Part shown: piece by piece, positions 27,641 through 37,007 of the stretch
Layout of the letters: each line of letters begins with the position of its first letter
Position numbering within the stretch: the first letter of the stretch is position 1
NCBI RefSeq assembly: GCF_001465875.1
Contig: NZ_LN901323.1
Location: 498,501-562,500, forward strand
Reading direction: 5' to 3'
Source: Legionella saoudiensis
GTDB lineage: Bacteria; Pseudomonadota; Gammaproteobacteria; Legionellales; Legionellaceae
DNA length: 64,000 bases
Program-made: the position numbers and the translations under genes
Notes under the pieces: model-generated
Database searches by the model: none
The model's input: only the letters and a program-made list of their open reading frames with translations
What the model was told of the DNA's origin: nothing

Positions 27641-28531
27641 TTAACTTGCGACACTTATTGGATTGGCCAGTTGTTTCTGTAGTTGGCCTACATCAATCAT
27701 CCAATAGTCGCAGGCATTTTGCGTTAAAAAACCTAAGCGAGTATATAAGTTAAGTGCTTTTTGATTATGGGTTTCCACGTCAAGATTCAAATCAGGTTTA
27801 CCTTCACTTAATGCATAGTTAATGCAGTATGTAATCAGGGCTGTTCCCAATCCATGACCTTGTTTTTCTGGAAACACGGCAATGTCTGAAAGTGTTGCTC
27901 CATGTTTTTGCCAGCGCAAATGGGCTTTACCAATGAGTTGATTATGTTCAAAAGCCAGAATAATCTGATAATTGCGTTCGCTCAATATATGCTGAAAACG
28001 AGGTTCGAGCTCGGCATGCGTTTTATAAAAACAGGCTTCATCTAACAAGCATAATTGCGGAACATCATCGATTGTGGCGGTACGAAAGGTGAGTTGTTTT
28101 TTATGATCCAACAAAGGGCTTAAATTATGTCGCTCCATATAGTATTCACTGTGGCGGTATAAGAAGCCTAGTGTGGGCAACCAGCGTTCGTTGATATGCG
28201 CTGGACATGAAAAAATCACTTTTGGATAGTTATGCTCTTGCACTATGGGTAAAATATGACGCAGCAATTGTTTCGCAATCCCTCTACGGCGGGCATCAGG
28301 ATGTACTAACAATGCGATTTCTACCGCATCTTCATAGAAAAAATAAACACTAACAAAACCAAGTAATTGCTCGTTTTCATAGTATAAAGCAATCGTAGGC
28401 AGGGTTCTGCGTTGAACCAATAAATGCATGTATACATTAGGAACGCTGCCATCGACAGCCTTGCTGATGTTTTTTAGCTGCTCCAAATCATGGAGCTGCT
28501 TTTCATTCAATTGATTGGTTGTGCTAATCAT
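27641..28531 (-). CDS. Double-domain GNAT acetyltransferase
   Basis: A 296-residue protein of two GNAT folds. The first (about 1-140) contains the acetyl-CoA loop LLVHPDARRRGIAKQLLRH. The second (about 145-290) contains IAVFPEKQGHGLGTALITYC, both with the R/Q-x-x-G-x-G/A motif. It ends with the typical NQKALNLYTRLGF. The layout recalls MshD-like tandem GNAT proteins, but the substrate is unknown and mycothiol is not expected here. It is transcribed alone. Confidence 0.85.
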   Translation of the reverse strand: MISTTNQLNEKQLHDLEQLKNISKAVDGSVPNVYMHLLVQRRTLPTIALYYENEQLLGFVSVYFFYEDAVEIALLVHPDARRRGIAKQLLRHILPIVQEHNYPKVIFSCPAHINERWLPTLGFLYRHSEYYMERHNLSPLLDHKKQLTFRTATIDDVPQLCLLDEACFYKTHAELEPRFQHILSERNYQIILAFEHNQLIGKAHLRWQKHGATLSDIAVFPEKQGHGLGTALITYCINYALSEGKPDLNLDVETHNQKALNLYTRLGFLTQNACDYWMIDVGQLQKQLANPISVAS

Positions 28532-28641
28532 GGCTTTTAATTTTATTTGGTTTTTTTAAAGAATAGCATATTGTTCAGATTTTGTAGCTTATATTCCCGT
28601 ATTAGGACCACATCTAATACGGGTTATCATTACGTAGCGTA

Positions 28642-29448
28642 TTAAAAGTGTAGGTTTAATACGGCGACAACAATTTCCATAATAATTAATACGATAATGA
28701 TAATTTCAAGATTGTGGCCATGGCGATTATCTAAATAGCCATTAAACATTTCAAAAATCTCATTTAAGGTATCCAGACGGTGGTTAATTGCATTAACGCG
28801 ACGTTGAATGTGCAAGTAGCGCTCAAGCATGGCGAAATGTTGTTCTAAAGTGGGGTGCTGCCAAAAATACTTAGGATGATAAAGGAAATTACTAATTAAA
28901 TTCATTTCGCTTTTCGCGCCTAAAATCTCGCCAATAATTTGCTGAATTTGAGTACGGCTAATTTCCATTTCCCCAGTATGGGACAGGTTTTGGATCATTG
29001 GATTATATTTTTCAATGAGCGCATCAATAATAGTTTCAAAATACTGTAATTTTACGGACTGGGAAAAACCATAAGAAAGGCTTAGTTTCAATTCCTCACT
29101 ATCATCTTCAATGGTCAGGCAATCCACGTCAAAAAAATCGTGAGGTTCTATCGTGGTTTTTTCACCTGCTTGATAGTGGAACTCATCATGTACGGACATA
29201 GCCACAGGCTTATCCAGCAATTGTTTAATGGTATTTAAATAATCGTTAATTTGGTAGCGCTTAACCCCCCAAGAAACTACGGTTCCGTTTTTGAATACGT
29301 AGATTGTATGATCTTTGTTTTTATTTGAGTTGAGTTTTACGACATCCCGTGTTTTTAAGGAAGAAAATTCCGCGGAGGAATTTTTAAAATACGCATCAAT
29401 ACGTGATAAATCAATTGATTTAGCGATACAAAAGCTTAGACATTCCAT
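28642..29448 (-). CDS. RMD1/YagE family (DUF155-type) membrane-anchored protein
   Basis: A 268-residue protein that follows the RMD1 (DUF155) pattern. It has an N-terminal domain with IYVFKNGTVVSWGVKR (about 49-64) and a helical middle with SRTQIQQIIGEILGAKSEMNL. A single C-terminal membrane anchor (LEIIIIVLIIMEIVVAVL, about 247-264) is preceded by a short polar hinge. Eukaryotic relatives act in mitochondria or meiosis; the bacterial role is not known. It is probably tail-anchored in the inner membrane. It is transcribed alone. Confidence 0.8.
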   Translation of the reverse strand: MECLSFCIAKSIDLSRIDAYFKNSSAEFSSLKTRDVVKLNSNKNKDHTIYVFKNGTVVSWGVKRYQINDYLNTIKQLLDKPVAMSVHDEFHYQAGEKTTIEPHDFFDVDCLTIEDDSEELKLSLSYGFSQSVKLQYFETIIDALIEKYNPMIQNLSHTGEMEISRTQIQQIIGEILGAKSEMNLISNFLYHPKYFWQHPTLEQHFAMLERYLHIQRRVNAINHRLDTLNEIFEMFNGYLDNRHGHNLEIIIIVLIIMEIVVAVLNLHF

Positions 29449-29598
29449 GATAGTAGTAACCTACGGTATAAATGGTGTTCGCCTAGTGCAGCGGACATGA
29501 GTTAACGAGTGTTTCGGACAATTATACAATAATTTGGGTATTGGGCTCAAATTTGCTTTACACCACGGGGCTGGTTGGGTCAAACATTGGAGATGAGA

Positions 29599-29630
29599 AA
29601 AGTTGGGCTTCACATGTTCCACCCAACTTT
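29599..29630 (-). terminator. Hairpin downstream of the small HTH gene
   Basis: AAAGTTGGG pairs perfectly with CCCAACTTT around a 14-base loop, 13 bases past the stop of the HTH gene on the minus strand. A short T-rich stretch follows. It is a probable transcript end. Its TTGGG core is shared with the palindrome family. Confidence 0.55.
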
Positions 29631-29642
29631 GCTGTCATATCA

Positions 29643-29915
29643 CTATGACTCGCTATCAGCAGTTTCGCGACTACTATAGGCTTTTTTTCGATCAGTTGCA
29701 CCACTTAACCACTGTGGACAAACTTCCAAAATCGCAGCGATTCTATCCAGTTGGTCCTTTTCTGGAAGAATATGTCCAAAGATTAGAGAGTTTGCCAAAT
29801 GGCGAGATACCTCAAATACTTTAGATACTGCTTTGATTTTTTCTGATAACTCTTCTGGAAAACCTAAAGTAGCTAATTCGCGATTGAACCGTTGCGAAAA
29901 TACTTTACTGTTCAT
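29643..29915 (-). CDS. Small helix-turn-helix (XRE-like) protein
   Basis: A 90-residue protein; the start at 29915 (MNSKVFSQRF) has GGAG at the right distance, unlike the upstream ATG at 29939. The core reads FSQRFNRELATLGFPEELSEKIKAV followed by VSRHLANSLIFGHILPEKDQLDRIAAILEV. This is a lambda-repressor-type HTH with the 'P-x-x-x-x-L-x-x-I-A' ending. It lacks any further domain. Such proteins are phage-like or orphan regulators. No prophage genes are nearby, and the target is unknown. Confidence 0.65.
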   Translation of the reverse strand: MNSKVFSQRFNRELATLGFPEELSEKIKAVSKVFEVSRHLANSLIFGHILPEKDQLDRIAAILEVCPQWLSGATDRKKAYSSRETADSES

Positions 29916-30151
29916 TTTCTCACTCCGTGAAAAAAACAATATCCAGCATTACGCAAATCAAATGCTGTCCCACACTGATCTATCAATCCCTGAACCAGCA
30001 TCAAAGAGTTATAACTCATTTTTTTTTAATCGCAAAGTATTTTTTAAATTGAAATCAAACGCTTATCAGCAACTTGTCATTATGCTAAGTAGTTGAGCAA
30101 GTGCAAACGAATAGCAAAAAAAGCCTTGATTATTTTTTGATCAAAAAGGGG

Positions 30152-30180
30152 TTTTGAAAAAAAACGGTTTAGTTTATAAT
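30152..30180 (+). promoter_or_regulatory. Predicted promoter of the kinase-like effector gene
   Basis: A consensus TATAAT lies at 30175-30180, with a TTGA-containing -35 element (TTTTGAAA at 30152-30159) upstream. It lies 35 bases before the ATG at 30215. The surrounding 118-base gap is very AT-rich. Confidence 0.55.
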
Positions 30181-30214
30181 ATGATCATAGTGACTCGTTA
30201 ATTTTCTTTTTATT

Positions 30215-32593
30215 ATGCAGATACTCGCAATTTTAGGTTTCAGCAAGACAGGCGCCCATGTAAGTGCTCATGAAGCTCATTTTGGTACCATCGCGTATAA
30301 TGAAAAAGGAAAAGCGCGCCATGTTATTTTCAAAAGAAATAAATACCCTGGACGATTTGGCGAGCAAGCATCTGAATTAGAAGCCTGTTTTACTGCAGTT
30401 GCTAATGCCATCGCCGCGCCACAAAGAAATTTAGAACAAGACATTGTTCGCTATAAAAATGGCAATATTGCGGGTGTCTGCGCTGAGCATGCTGCTCATG
30501 CTTTATTGCGCTTACGTGCAGCGAATAAAAATATAGTGTTTTTGCAGGCAACCGAGAAATTTACCTCAAGTGCTGAGGTCACTGACAATGAGTTTCATGC
30601 CTGGATCAAAGGGCATACGCCCATTGCTACCGAGGTAAGTGATGCTGAATTCTTGGCTTGGAATTATGGGCCTGATACCAGTTTTCGCAACCCTCTGCAG
30701 AAAAAAGAAGCGGGGTCATTGGATGCTAATCCTCCAAAAACCATGAGTAAATGGGAGGAATTCAAAGCCATTCATGATGCGCGTGAAGCCTTAGAAAAAT
30801 TTGGTGTTGGTTACTTTCAGCGTTTGCAAGATTATTGGCAGGAACGCCACCATGTTGCTGTAGCTTCAGTAGGGCCATTAGATGAACGCGTTATTTTAGC
30901 TTGTTCTGATTATGTGCAATCCTTGCTGGATGAGGATATTCCTCTTGATCTCAATACCGTGCCTAGTGATATTGTTTCACGTGAGCAGCATGAGGTCTTG
31001 TCTATGATTTATGAATGGGAATCATTAAAACGAAAATGTGATGACCAATTTTTAGCAAATGTGCAGCAAGAGTTCGATATTGCAAGTTTAGGAGTTGGCA
31101 AGGGTTTTAATTTCCTTGATAAACTACCACAAAACTTTTTTGCAAAGTTATTAGCCGAAAAAAATAAAGGTAATATTTCCATTGATATGGATTCTTTGGC
31201 GGATGTGTTTAGTACAGCCTATGGTCTTGAAGAAGATGATCTGCACAAAGGCAATATTGGCTATTATGTTACCTTAGAGAATAATAAACCTTGTTTTCAC
31301 TTTTTTAAGATCGATCATGACCTCATGTTTAGTGATAAAATGATGTCAACGCGTAATGCTCGTCTTGCAAACCTAACGTACACCGGAAATGAATTTCGTA
31401 TTAATGCTGCAGATTTAAAGGGATTTCCTGATTTACAATATTCAGGAAACCATTATTGGCCTACAAAGAAAGCATATTTTGTTGCTGGAGATAAAGCCTA
31501 TCAAAGCTTAGAAGACCGTAGTGCGTATCAGTCATTAAAAAATGATCCGGATTTTGAAGTCGCAAAATGGCAACGTTTTTTAAAGCAGGCAGTTATTCCT
31601 ATCGATCTTATTGGTAAAGGACTGAAAAAAACTTTAGACGATGCACCGAATAAAGCTGAAGCAAACAGCACCTTAGCCATGGTAAAACGTGCCACAAGCT
31701 CACGATTTAGTGAATTGCGGGTTGCCTTGATTGAAGTGCCTGAGTTTAGAAAGTTTCTTTTGAAAAATCAGCTTGAGGCGGAACATTTTATTTTAAATGA
31801 ATTGCAACAATATGCGATGAGTATAGGTTGCACGCAAGATGAAATTGATGCATATCAGGAAGAAGTAAAGGAATCTTTAAAAGCAATTGTGATGGCGAGT
31901 ACAGTTAGTACTTCCCAGACGGCTCTGCATTCGGCGGTAATTACTCAAGCTTATCGTTGCTTTGAAACAGGTAAGTATTTTCATTCCAACTTAAATAATA
32001 AAGATGACCAAGGTTTAACCGCGTTGGATTGGGCTATTACCTATTATGAAATTTATTCAGATAATGTAAATACGCCAAAAATGATTACTGAGGAGCAATT
32101 CGAATATAACCGGCGCATGCGTACATATTATGCCGATGTGCTTTGTGATTTGGCCCGTCATCAGGCGCAGTACGCCTTAAAAACGCCCGCTGAATTTGCG
32201 AAGTTACTTGCCGAAGCACAACAAACATGCTCTCCGAGCTTACAGCCAGTTGTGACCTCTCTAGACGAGTTCAAAAAAGAGTTAGAGCATATTCGTAGTC
32301 AGCCTAGGAGCACATTAAAACTGGATAAAGTGTGTGCCTTAGAGCTTTTAAACAGAGCACATTTAAGTAAAGAAGAATTATTACAATTAAAAGAAGAATT
32401 AAAACCAACAGAACCTGATGGCGCATTGAAATTTATTAAAGAATTACGCTGTGATATTTGGATTGTCAAATACATACGTGGCGCGTATGGCACCACGACA
32501 ACATCAAAAGAGATGTTACATTGTATCAATAGTAAAATAGCTGACCTGGATAAACGCGAAGAGCTGTATGACTCTTTGAAACCAGTGAGTTAA
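30215..32593 (+). CDS. Candidate Dot/Icm effector, LegA5/OpiA-like lipid kinase with ankyrin-like segment
   Basis: A 792-residue soluble protein. A kinase-type catalytic motif DLHKGN (residues 342-347, DxHxxN) is followed 20 residues later by FKIDHD (D367 or D369), the spacing expected for catalytic and metal-binding loops of PI3/4-kinase-like folds. Known Legionella LegA5 and Francisella OpiA form such a PI 3-kinase effector family. Near residues 570-610, TALHSAV and DDQGLTALDWAITYY look like ankyrin repeats, which LegA5/AnkK also carries. The C-terminus is Glu/Lys-rich. No signal peptide or membrane segment is present. The lipid kinase and secretion assignments are inferred from motifs and memory of the family. 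Confidence 0.6.
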   Translation: MQILAILGFSKTGAHVSAHEAHFGTIAYNEKGKARHVIFKRNKYPGRFGEQASELEACFTAVANAIAAPQRNLEQDIVRYKNGNIAGVCAEHAAHALLRLRAANKNIVFLQATEKFTSSAEVTDNEFHAWIKGHTPIATEVSDAEFLAWNYGPDTSFRNPLQKKEAGSLDANPPKTMSKWEEFKAIHDAREALEKFGVGYFQRLQDYWQERHHVAVASVGPLDERVILACSDYVQSLLDEDIPLDLNTVPSDIVSREQHEVLSMIYEWESLKRKCDDQFLANVQQEFDIASLGVGKGFNFLDKLPQNFFAKLLAEKNKGNISIDMDSLADVFSTAYGLEEDDLHKGNIGYYVTLENNKPCFHFFKIDHDLMFSDKMMSTRNARLANLTYTGNEFRINAADLKGFPDLQYSGNHYWPTKKAYFVAGDKAYQSLEDRSAYQSLKNDPDFEVAKWQRFLKQAVIPIDLIGKGLKKTLDDAPNKAEANSTLAMVKRATSSRFSELRVALIEVPEFRKFLLKNQLEAEHFILNELQQYAMSIGCTQDEIDAYQEEVKESLKAIVMASTVSTSQTALHSAVITQAYRCFETGKYFHSNLNNKDDQGLTALDWAITYYEIYSDNVNTPKMITEEQFEYNRRMRTYYADVLCDLARHQAQYALKTPAEFAKLLAEAQQTCSPSLQPVVTSLDEFKKELEHIRSQPRSTLKLDKVCALELLNRAHLSKEELLQLKEELKPTEPDGALKFIKELRCDIWIVKYIRGAYGTTTTSKEMLHCINSKIADLDKREELYDSLKPVS

Positions 32594-32659
32594 TTCAACA
32601 GTTGAGTTTACCCATAGACCCTATATGATAGGTGAAAGCAAAAATTTCATAGGACATAG

Positions 32660-33535
32660 ATGTTTGGTGTTAATTCAATCGTGGGCAAAGCATTTTTTAA
32701 AGAGGCAAAGCAAGACGAACTCTTTGTAACTAGTCGCTTCTTTACTTTGCAAGGAGAAGGCCCATATCGCGGGCATCCCGCCTATTTTATCCGCCTGGCT
32801 AAATGCAATTTAGCCTGTTCTTTTTGCGATACCTATTTTGATTCCGGAGAATGGCGAAGTTTTTCCTCCTTATTGACTGAGGCTGATGAGGTCATCCGCG
32901 AATTTTTTACGCGCCGAGCCATAGCTACTCCCGCATGGGCTCAGGGTGCATCTAAAAAAATGGTTTTAGTAATTACTGGCGGTGAGCCATTGTTGCAAAA
33001 TAATTTGTCTGCATTCTTAGAGCAAGCACAAAATTATTTTCAATTATTGCAAATTGAATCCAATGGCACCTCGGTTTTGCCTAATCTTCCAGAGCGTACC
33101 ACCTTAGTTGTTAGCCCTAAATGCTTAGAGAGAGAGGGAAGAGTAGTTCGGTATCTGGAGCCAAATGTAAAAATGTTAGCCCGTGCCGATTGTTTAAAGT
33201 TTGTGATGTCAGCTCCAGATGATAAACGTTATCAACCTTATAGCGAAATACCTTTATGGGCGCACGAATGGGCTCATAAAACGAATAAGCCTGTTTTTGT
33301 TAGCCCCATGAATATTTATAAAAAAGAACCTCAACGTGTGAAAATGATTCGTGATGAAGGACGAGATCTCACCATCGCTGAACGTTCAGAGATAAATGAA
33401 GTCATAAGCTTTTGGGAGCCTGAGCTTTTAGATTTACAAAAGAATCAACGTAATCATGAATATGCTGCTGAATATTGCATGAAACATGGTTTTATTTTGA
33501 ACTTACAACTTCATTTATTTGCAAGTTTGCCATAG
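32660..33535 (+). CDS. queE: 7-carboxy-7-deazaguanine synthase QueE
   Basis: A 291-residue radical SAM enzyme. The 4Fe-4S cluster motif is KCNLACSFCDT (CX3CX2C, about residues 48-58), preceded by RFFTLQGEGPYRGHPAYFIRL, the substrate and SAM region typical of QueE. The GGEPLLQ motif (about 110-116) follows. It makes the 7-deazaguanine ring precursor for queuosine in tRNA. It is 66 bases after the effector candidate with its own gap. At 291 residues it is longer than short QueE proteins (about 210-220), in line with a gammaproteobacterial long form. Confidence 0.88.
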   Translation: MFGVNSIVGKAFFKEAKQDELFVTSRFFTLQGEGPYRGHPAYFIRLAKCNLACSFCDTYFDSGEWRSFSSLLTEADEVIREFFTRRAIATPAWAQGASKKMVLVITGGEPLLQNNLSAFLEQAQNYFQLLQIESNGTSVLPNLPERTTLVVSPKCLEREGRVVRYLEPNVKMLARADCLKFVMSAPDDKRYQPYSEIPLWAHEWAHKTNKPVFVSPMNIYKKEPQRVKMIRDEGRDLTIAERSEINEVISFWEPELLDLQKNQRNHEYAAEYCMKHGFILNLQLHLFASLP

Positions 33536-33547
33536 TTTAAGCCTTAA

Positions 33548-33564
33548 AGCCTTTTTAAAAGGCT
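33548..33564. terminator. Short palindromic hairpin after queE
   Basis: AGCCTTTT and AAAAGGCT form a perfect 8-bp palindrome just past the queE stop. It lies between queE and the convergent histidine kinase gene. The T-run is inside the stem, so function as a terminator is only plausible. Confidence 0.4.
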
Positions 33565-33621
33565 CGTCATCCATCCCAGCATCGCGAGGGAGCTCTTGAA
33601 TGGGTACGAAGTAATATTTCC

Positions 33622-35346
33622 TCATATAGTTTTTTTAAGCCAATCAGCAATATGTATAAATGTTTCATCAATAACCGTAATGGCTTGATGATATAATTTA
33701 TTAAAATGTTCGCGCGCACCGGTTTTCCAGTAGCGCTCCAAGTATTGGCAAGCATATTTCATACGCGTGGTGCCTACATAAACGGCACCCCCTTTTATTT
33801 TATGGGCGATTCGCTCTACGATGTCATATTTCTTTTTCGCAAATGCACTCTTCATTTGCTCTAAATCAGCGGGTAGTTCTTGAGTAATCATGAGGGTTAA
33901 TAATTCAACCAGCATGCAATTCGTACCACAGTTTTTTAGCCCTTGTTCATAATCTAGTAAGGCAAATTGTTCTAATTGAAATAATTCCTCGCTATGTGCT
34001 GGTAAATCCGCTTGGATTTTTTTGCTATGAGCTGAGGTATAGGCAATTCTTGACGGTACAAATTTTTTTAAAATGTCGATTGCCTGAGTTCGAGTTAATG
34101 GTTTGGTTAAAACCTCATCAATACCGGACTCAATGCAGCGTTGTCTGCTTTCATCAAGGGCATGGGCGGTAAGAGCGACAATTGGAGTATGGTGCTCATC
34201 CTCTTCTTTGCTACGAATTTTTTGTGTAATTTCATAGCCATCCATGCCTTCGCCTAGGCCAATGTCCATAAAAATTAAATCATAAATGGTGCGTTCATAA
34301 TATTCTAATGCTTCATAACTATTGGCAGCGATATCAACCTGACAAGACAGATTAGTGAGTAAGGCACGAGCAACGGATTGGGCAATACGATTATCTTCCA
34401 CAATCAAAACCCGGGTCTCGTTATTTTTTATTGCTGCGGGAGGTTTCAGGTAGGTTGGAATGATAACTTGCTCTTTGTCGGCTCCTTGCTCGTCATTTAA
34501 TAGAGATTCTTGCAGAGGAATAATACAGGTAAAGGATGTACCCTTGTGCAATTCACTTGCTACGTAAATCTCTCCGGCTAAATCATCGATGAATTGTTTT
34601 ACCACATATAAACCTAACCCAGGTCCTTTATAAATTCCTTGATAAGAGGGGGTTAACCGTTTGAATTGCAAATAAATATCTTGTTGATTTTCTTGAGACA
34701 TGCCAATCCCGGAATCATGAACAATTAATTTCATGACGAAGTTACGTTCTTGCTTTTTAGCTAATTCAACACGAATAGATACAAATCCTTTATTGGTAAA
34801 CTTCAACGCATTAGCTACCAGCTCCAGTACGATGCGGTGAATTCTTATTTTATCGCCAATAACAAAACGGGGAAGGGTCTTATCCCAAATAAGACTAAGT
34901 TTTAATCGTTTTTCAAGTGCTCGCGCTTTGTATAAGGCTTCAATTTGTTGGAATAGTTGGTACAAATCAAACTTTTTCTTTTGCGTAGGCACCTCTCCAG
35001 TGCTTACTCGCACGGTTTCCAAAATTTCATCCATCAAGTTTAATAGGGCATGGCTTGATGCGACTAAGTTATCGGCATATTCTTTGATGCGTGGCTCATT
35101 GGCTTCGGCTCTTAATAGTTCTGAAAAACCCATAATGCCTGATAGGGGAGTGCGAATATCATGACGCATATTGGATAAAAATTCTGCTTTTGCTTTATTT
35201 GCCACTTCAGCATTGTGCTGCGCTTTTTTTTCTAAAAAAGTGACTTTCTTTTGTAATTGCTGAATTTGTTTTTCAAATGTGAGGTTTTGGCTATCCATAT
35301 CCTTTGCGCCTTGGTTTGAACTAATTTTAATTATTCTCAAAAGCAT
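33622..35346 (-). CDS. Soluble hybrid sensor histidine kinase (HisKA-HATPase-REC-Hpt)
   Basis: A 574-residue phosphorelay protein. An N-terminal coiled coil (about 20-60) leads to the dimerisation domain with phospho-acceptor H62 in SNMRHDIRTPLSG. The ATPase domain has GPGLGLYVVKQFI. The receiver domain begins RVLIVEDNRIAQSVA and its aspartate is in IFMDIGLGEGMDGYEI. A C-terminal histidine phosphotransfer domain holds AHKIKGGAVYVGT. It has no membrane segment and no recognised sensor domain, so the signal may come through a partner. Translation may start at 35346 or 35298. No cognate regulator is adjacent. Confidence 0.9.
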   Translation of the reverse strand: MLLRIIKISSNQGAKDMDSQNLTFEKQIQQLQKKVTFLEKKAQHNAEVANKAKAEFLSNMRHDIRTPLSGIMGFSELLRAEANEPRIKEYADNLVASSHALLNLMDEILETVRVSTGEVPTQKKKFDLYQLFQQIEALYKARALEKRLKLSLIWDKTLPRFVIGDKIRIHRIVLELVANALKFTNKGFVSIRVELAKKQERNFVMKLIVHDSGIGMSQENQQDIYLQFKRLTPSYQGIYKGPGLGLYVVKQFIDDLAGEIYVASELHKGTSFTCIIPLQESLLNDEQGADKEQVIIPTYLKPPAAIKNNETRVLIVEDNRIAQSVARALLTNLSCQVDIAANSYEALEYYERTIYDLIFMDIGLGEGMDGYEITQKIRSKEEDEHHTPIVALTAHALDESRQRCIESGIDEVLTKPLTRTQAIDILKKFVPSRIAYTSAHSKKIQADLPAHSEELFQLEQFALLDYEQGLKNCGTNCMLVELLTLMITQELPADLEQMKSAFAKKKYDIVERIAHKIKGGAVYVGTTRMKYACQYLERYWKTGAREHFNKLYHQAITVIDETFIHIADWLKKTI

Positions 35347-35590
35347 TAACTGACTTTATGGGCAAATACATTAAAAGAAGATGACGCATAAGACAACCCA
35401 AAAAAATAAAAAATTTAATTACCAATAAAATAAGCCCATGAACGCCGTATGGGTGGTAAAAATATAGGCATTTAGGTCATTTTTGAAAAAAATGGTAATA
35501 AATTTGCAAATAAATAGATCTTCTTTGCTCAAAATGAGGTATAATGCGGAACTTAATTCGAGTCTATTTACATTTAGGAGCAAGAAGCGA

Positions 35591-36091
35591 ATGAAAAAGA
35601 TGATCTTATTAGTGTTGGGTTTGATTATATCAAGTGCTGCGGCTGCTGAAGGAGCTGAGCCCACAAAATCGATTAATCATACAGTCACTCTTGCAGGCCT
35701 CCAGCCTGGAGAAGGACGAATTATTCGCGGCGATGTTTTTGAAAACAATAAATTTAAATCAGGCTATTATTTCTGTGCCGGTTCAAATAGCACAGTGTAC
35801 ACCATGGAATATTTCTTTTCTAAAAGCCAAGAGCCATTTCATGTAGAGCATTTAACTCGCTTCTCTATCTGTCAAGACGAAACGCTAGCCAATTGTGAAG
35901 AATTTGCTACGGATAAATACCAAACTTTTAGAGCGCTTGATGGTTACTTACAAAATGATGTAACGCATAGCAAAGTAGATCTTTCTCCTCTGAAAGCCGC
36001 CTATCAATCTTGCGAGCCAACCCCTGAAATGGATGAGTTAGTGAAAAAATCAATTCACCTAAGCGATCGTCTTTTTGCACATATCGGTTAA
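35591..36091 (+). CDS. Exported protein of unknown function
   Basis: A 166-residue protein. The ATG at 35591 is chosen because TAGGAGC lies upstream and a signal peptide follows directly (MKKMILLVLGLIISSAAAAEG). The mature protein contains four cysteines (YFCAGS, SICQD, ANCEE, QSCEP), suggesting two disulfides in the periplasm. I do not recognise a family. It is convergent with the next exported protein. Confidence 0.7.
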   Translation: MKKMILLVLGLIISSAAAAEGAEPTKSINHTVTLAGLQPGEGRIIRGDVFENNKFKSGYYFCAGSNSTVYTMEYFFSKSQEPFHVEHLTRFSICQDETLANCEEFATDKYQTFRALDGYLQNDVTHSKVDLSPLKAAYQSCEPTPEMDELVKKSIHLSDRLFAHIG

Positions 36092-36139
36092 TAATGCGAA
36101 CCTGTAGCCTTGATTACCTTGCACTACCTCAAGGCTACA

Positions 36140-36913
36140 TCAAAGCATTATTGAAATACCTGCATTAATATAATGAGTAAATCCGCCTAAATAACCATGC
36201 AACCGTTGGCCTGCGCTCAAATCAATGATCGCATTTTTACGAACACGAAATAATATTCCCGCATCAAAATTAAACCCCGCGCCCTGAACTGAGTCGATTT
36301 TGCTTTGTCCATACACTTCGGCGTAAATAGAAGTCCAATCTGCAGGAGCGTAGCTTAGAGAAATGTCAGGATTAATGCTGGTAAAATAACGCCCATGAAG
36401 TGATTGAGAATCACTTAATTCACTAATTCCAAACATGCCGCTAAGACTCCACTTTGAGTTAATATTATAAGTGGCGATTCCATTTACCAGCCCGCCCCAT
36501 CCCAGATTTCCATAATCATAGCTGCCGCTTGGAATATTAATATTGCCTATGATCGCAAAAAGCCATTGCTCACTGTAATTTATGGAGTGCTTCACTCCTG
36601 CAAAGACCCCAGTGGAGCCTGATTTTGGGGCTGTAGTTTGCTGAATATAATTGGGCATTAATACCATAAATTCAGTGTTTGACGGTAAACCAATACGAAC
36701 CTCAGTATTTGGCAGGTTGTACTGGGTTCCGGCATGGGCATTTAACTGTTGCACAATAAAGTTAGACTCGATCAGAACATGACGATAGGGCGTAGCACAG
36801 GCACTATCAATTACACTAGGTCTATCTGCCAAATCTATAATCTCAGTGCAATCGGCATTGGATGGTGCAACATAAAAGATGCTTATTATTAAGACAAATT
36901 TGGGCGTATGCAT
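36140..36913 (-). CDS. Outer-membrane beta-barrel protein (PF13557-like)
   Basis: A 257-residue exported protein with a short signal peptide ending near NADC. Alternating beta strands occur along its length. Examples are FMVLMPNYIQQ, STGVFAGVKHSI, WSLSGMFGISELSDSQS, ISLSYAPADWTSIYAEVYGQS and FNFDAGILFRVRKNAIIDLSAGQRL. This matches the 'MetA-pathway of phenol degradation' or putative transporter barrel family (PF13557), which has no settled function. It is transcribed alone, with a remnant-like small frame upstream. Confidence 0.7.
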   Translation of the reverse strand: MHTPKFVLIISIFYVAPSNADCTEIIDLADRPSVIDSACATPYRHVLIESNFIVQQLNAHAGTQYNLPNTEVRIGLPSNTEFMVLMPNYIQQTTAPKSGSTGVFAGVKHSINYSEQWLFAIIGNINIPSGSYDYGNLGWGGLVNGIATYNINSKWSLSGMFGISELSDSQSLHGRYFTSINPDISLSYAPADWTSIYAEVYGQSKIDSVQGAGFNFDAGILFRVRKNAIIDLSAGQRLHGYLGGFTHYINAGISIML

Positions 36914-37007
36914 AGCATTTAATAATTTCTTAACAATTAATCTTATATAATATAGATATACAGTAAATAAATCTCATCTTATTTTGGTGAGTGGTGATGC
37001 AGAATGA

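Noticed and set aside
29833-30096. 87-codon rightward frame in the HTH upstream region
   Set aside because: It overlaps the HTH gene antisense and has no ribosome site. Its composition (many Ser, Asn, Phe) fits AT-rich non-coding DNA.
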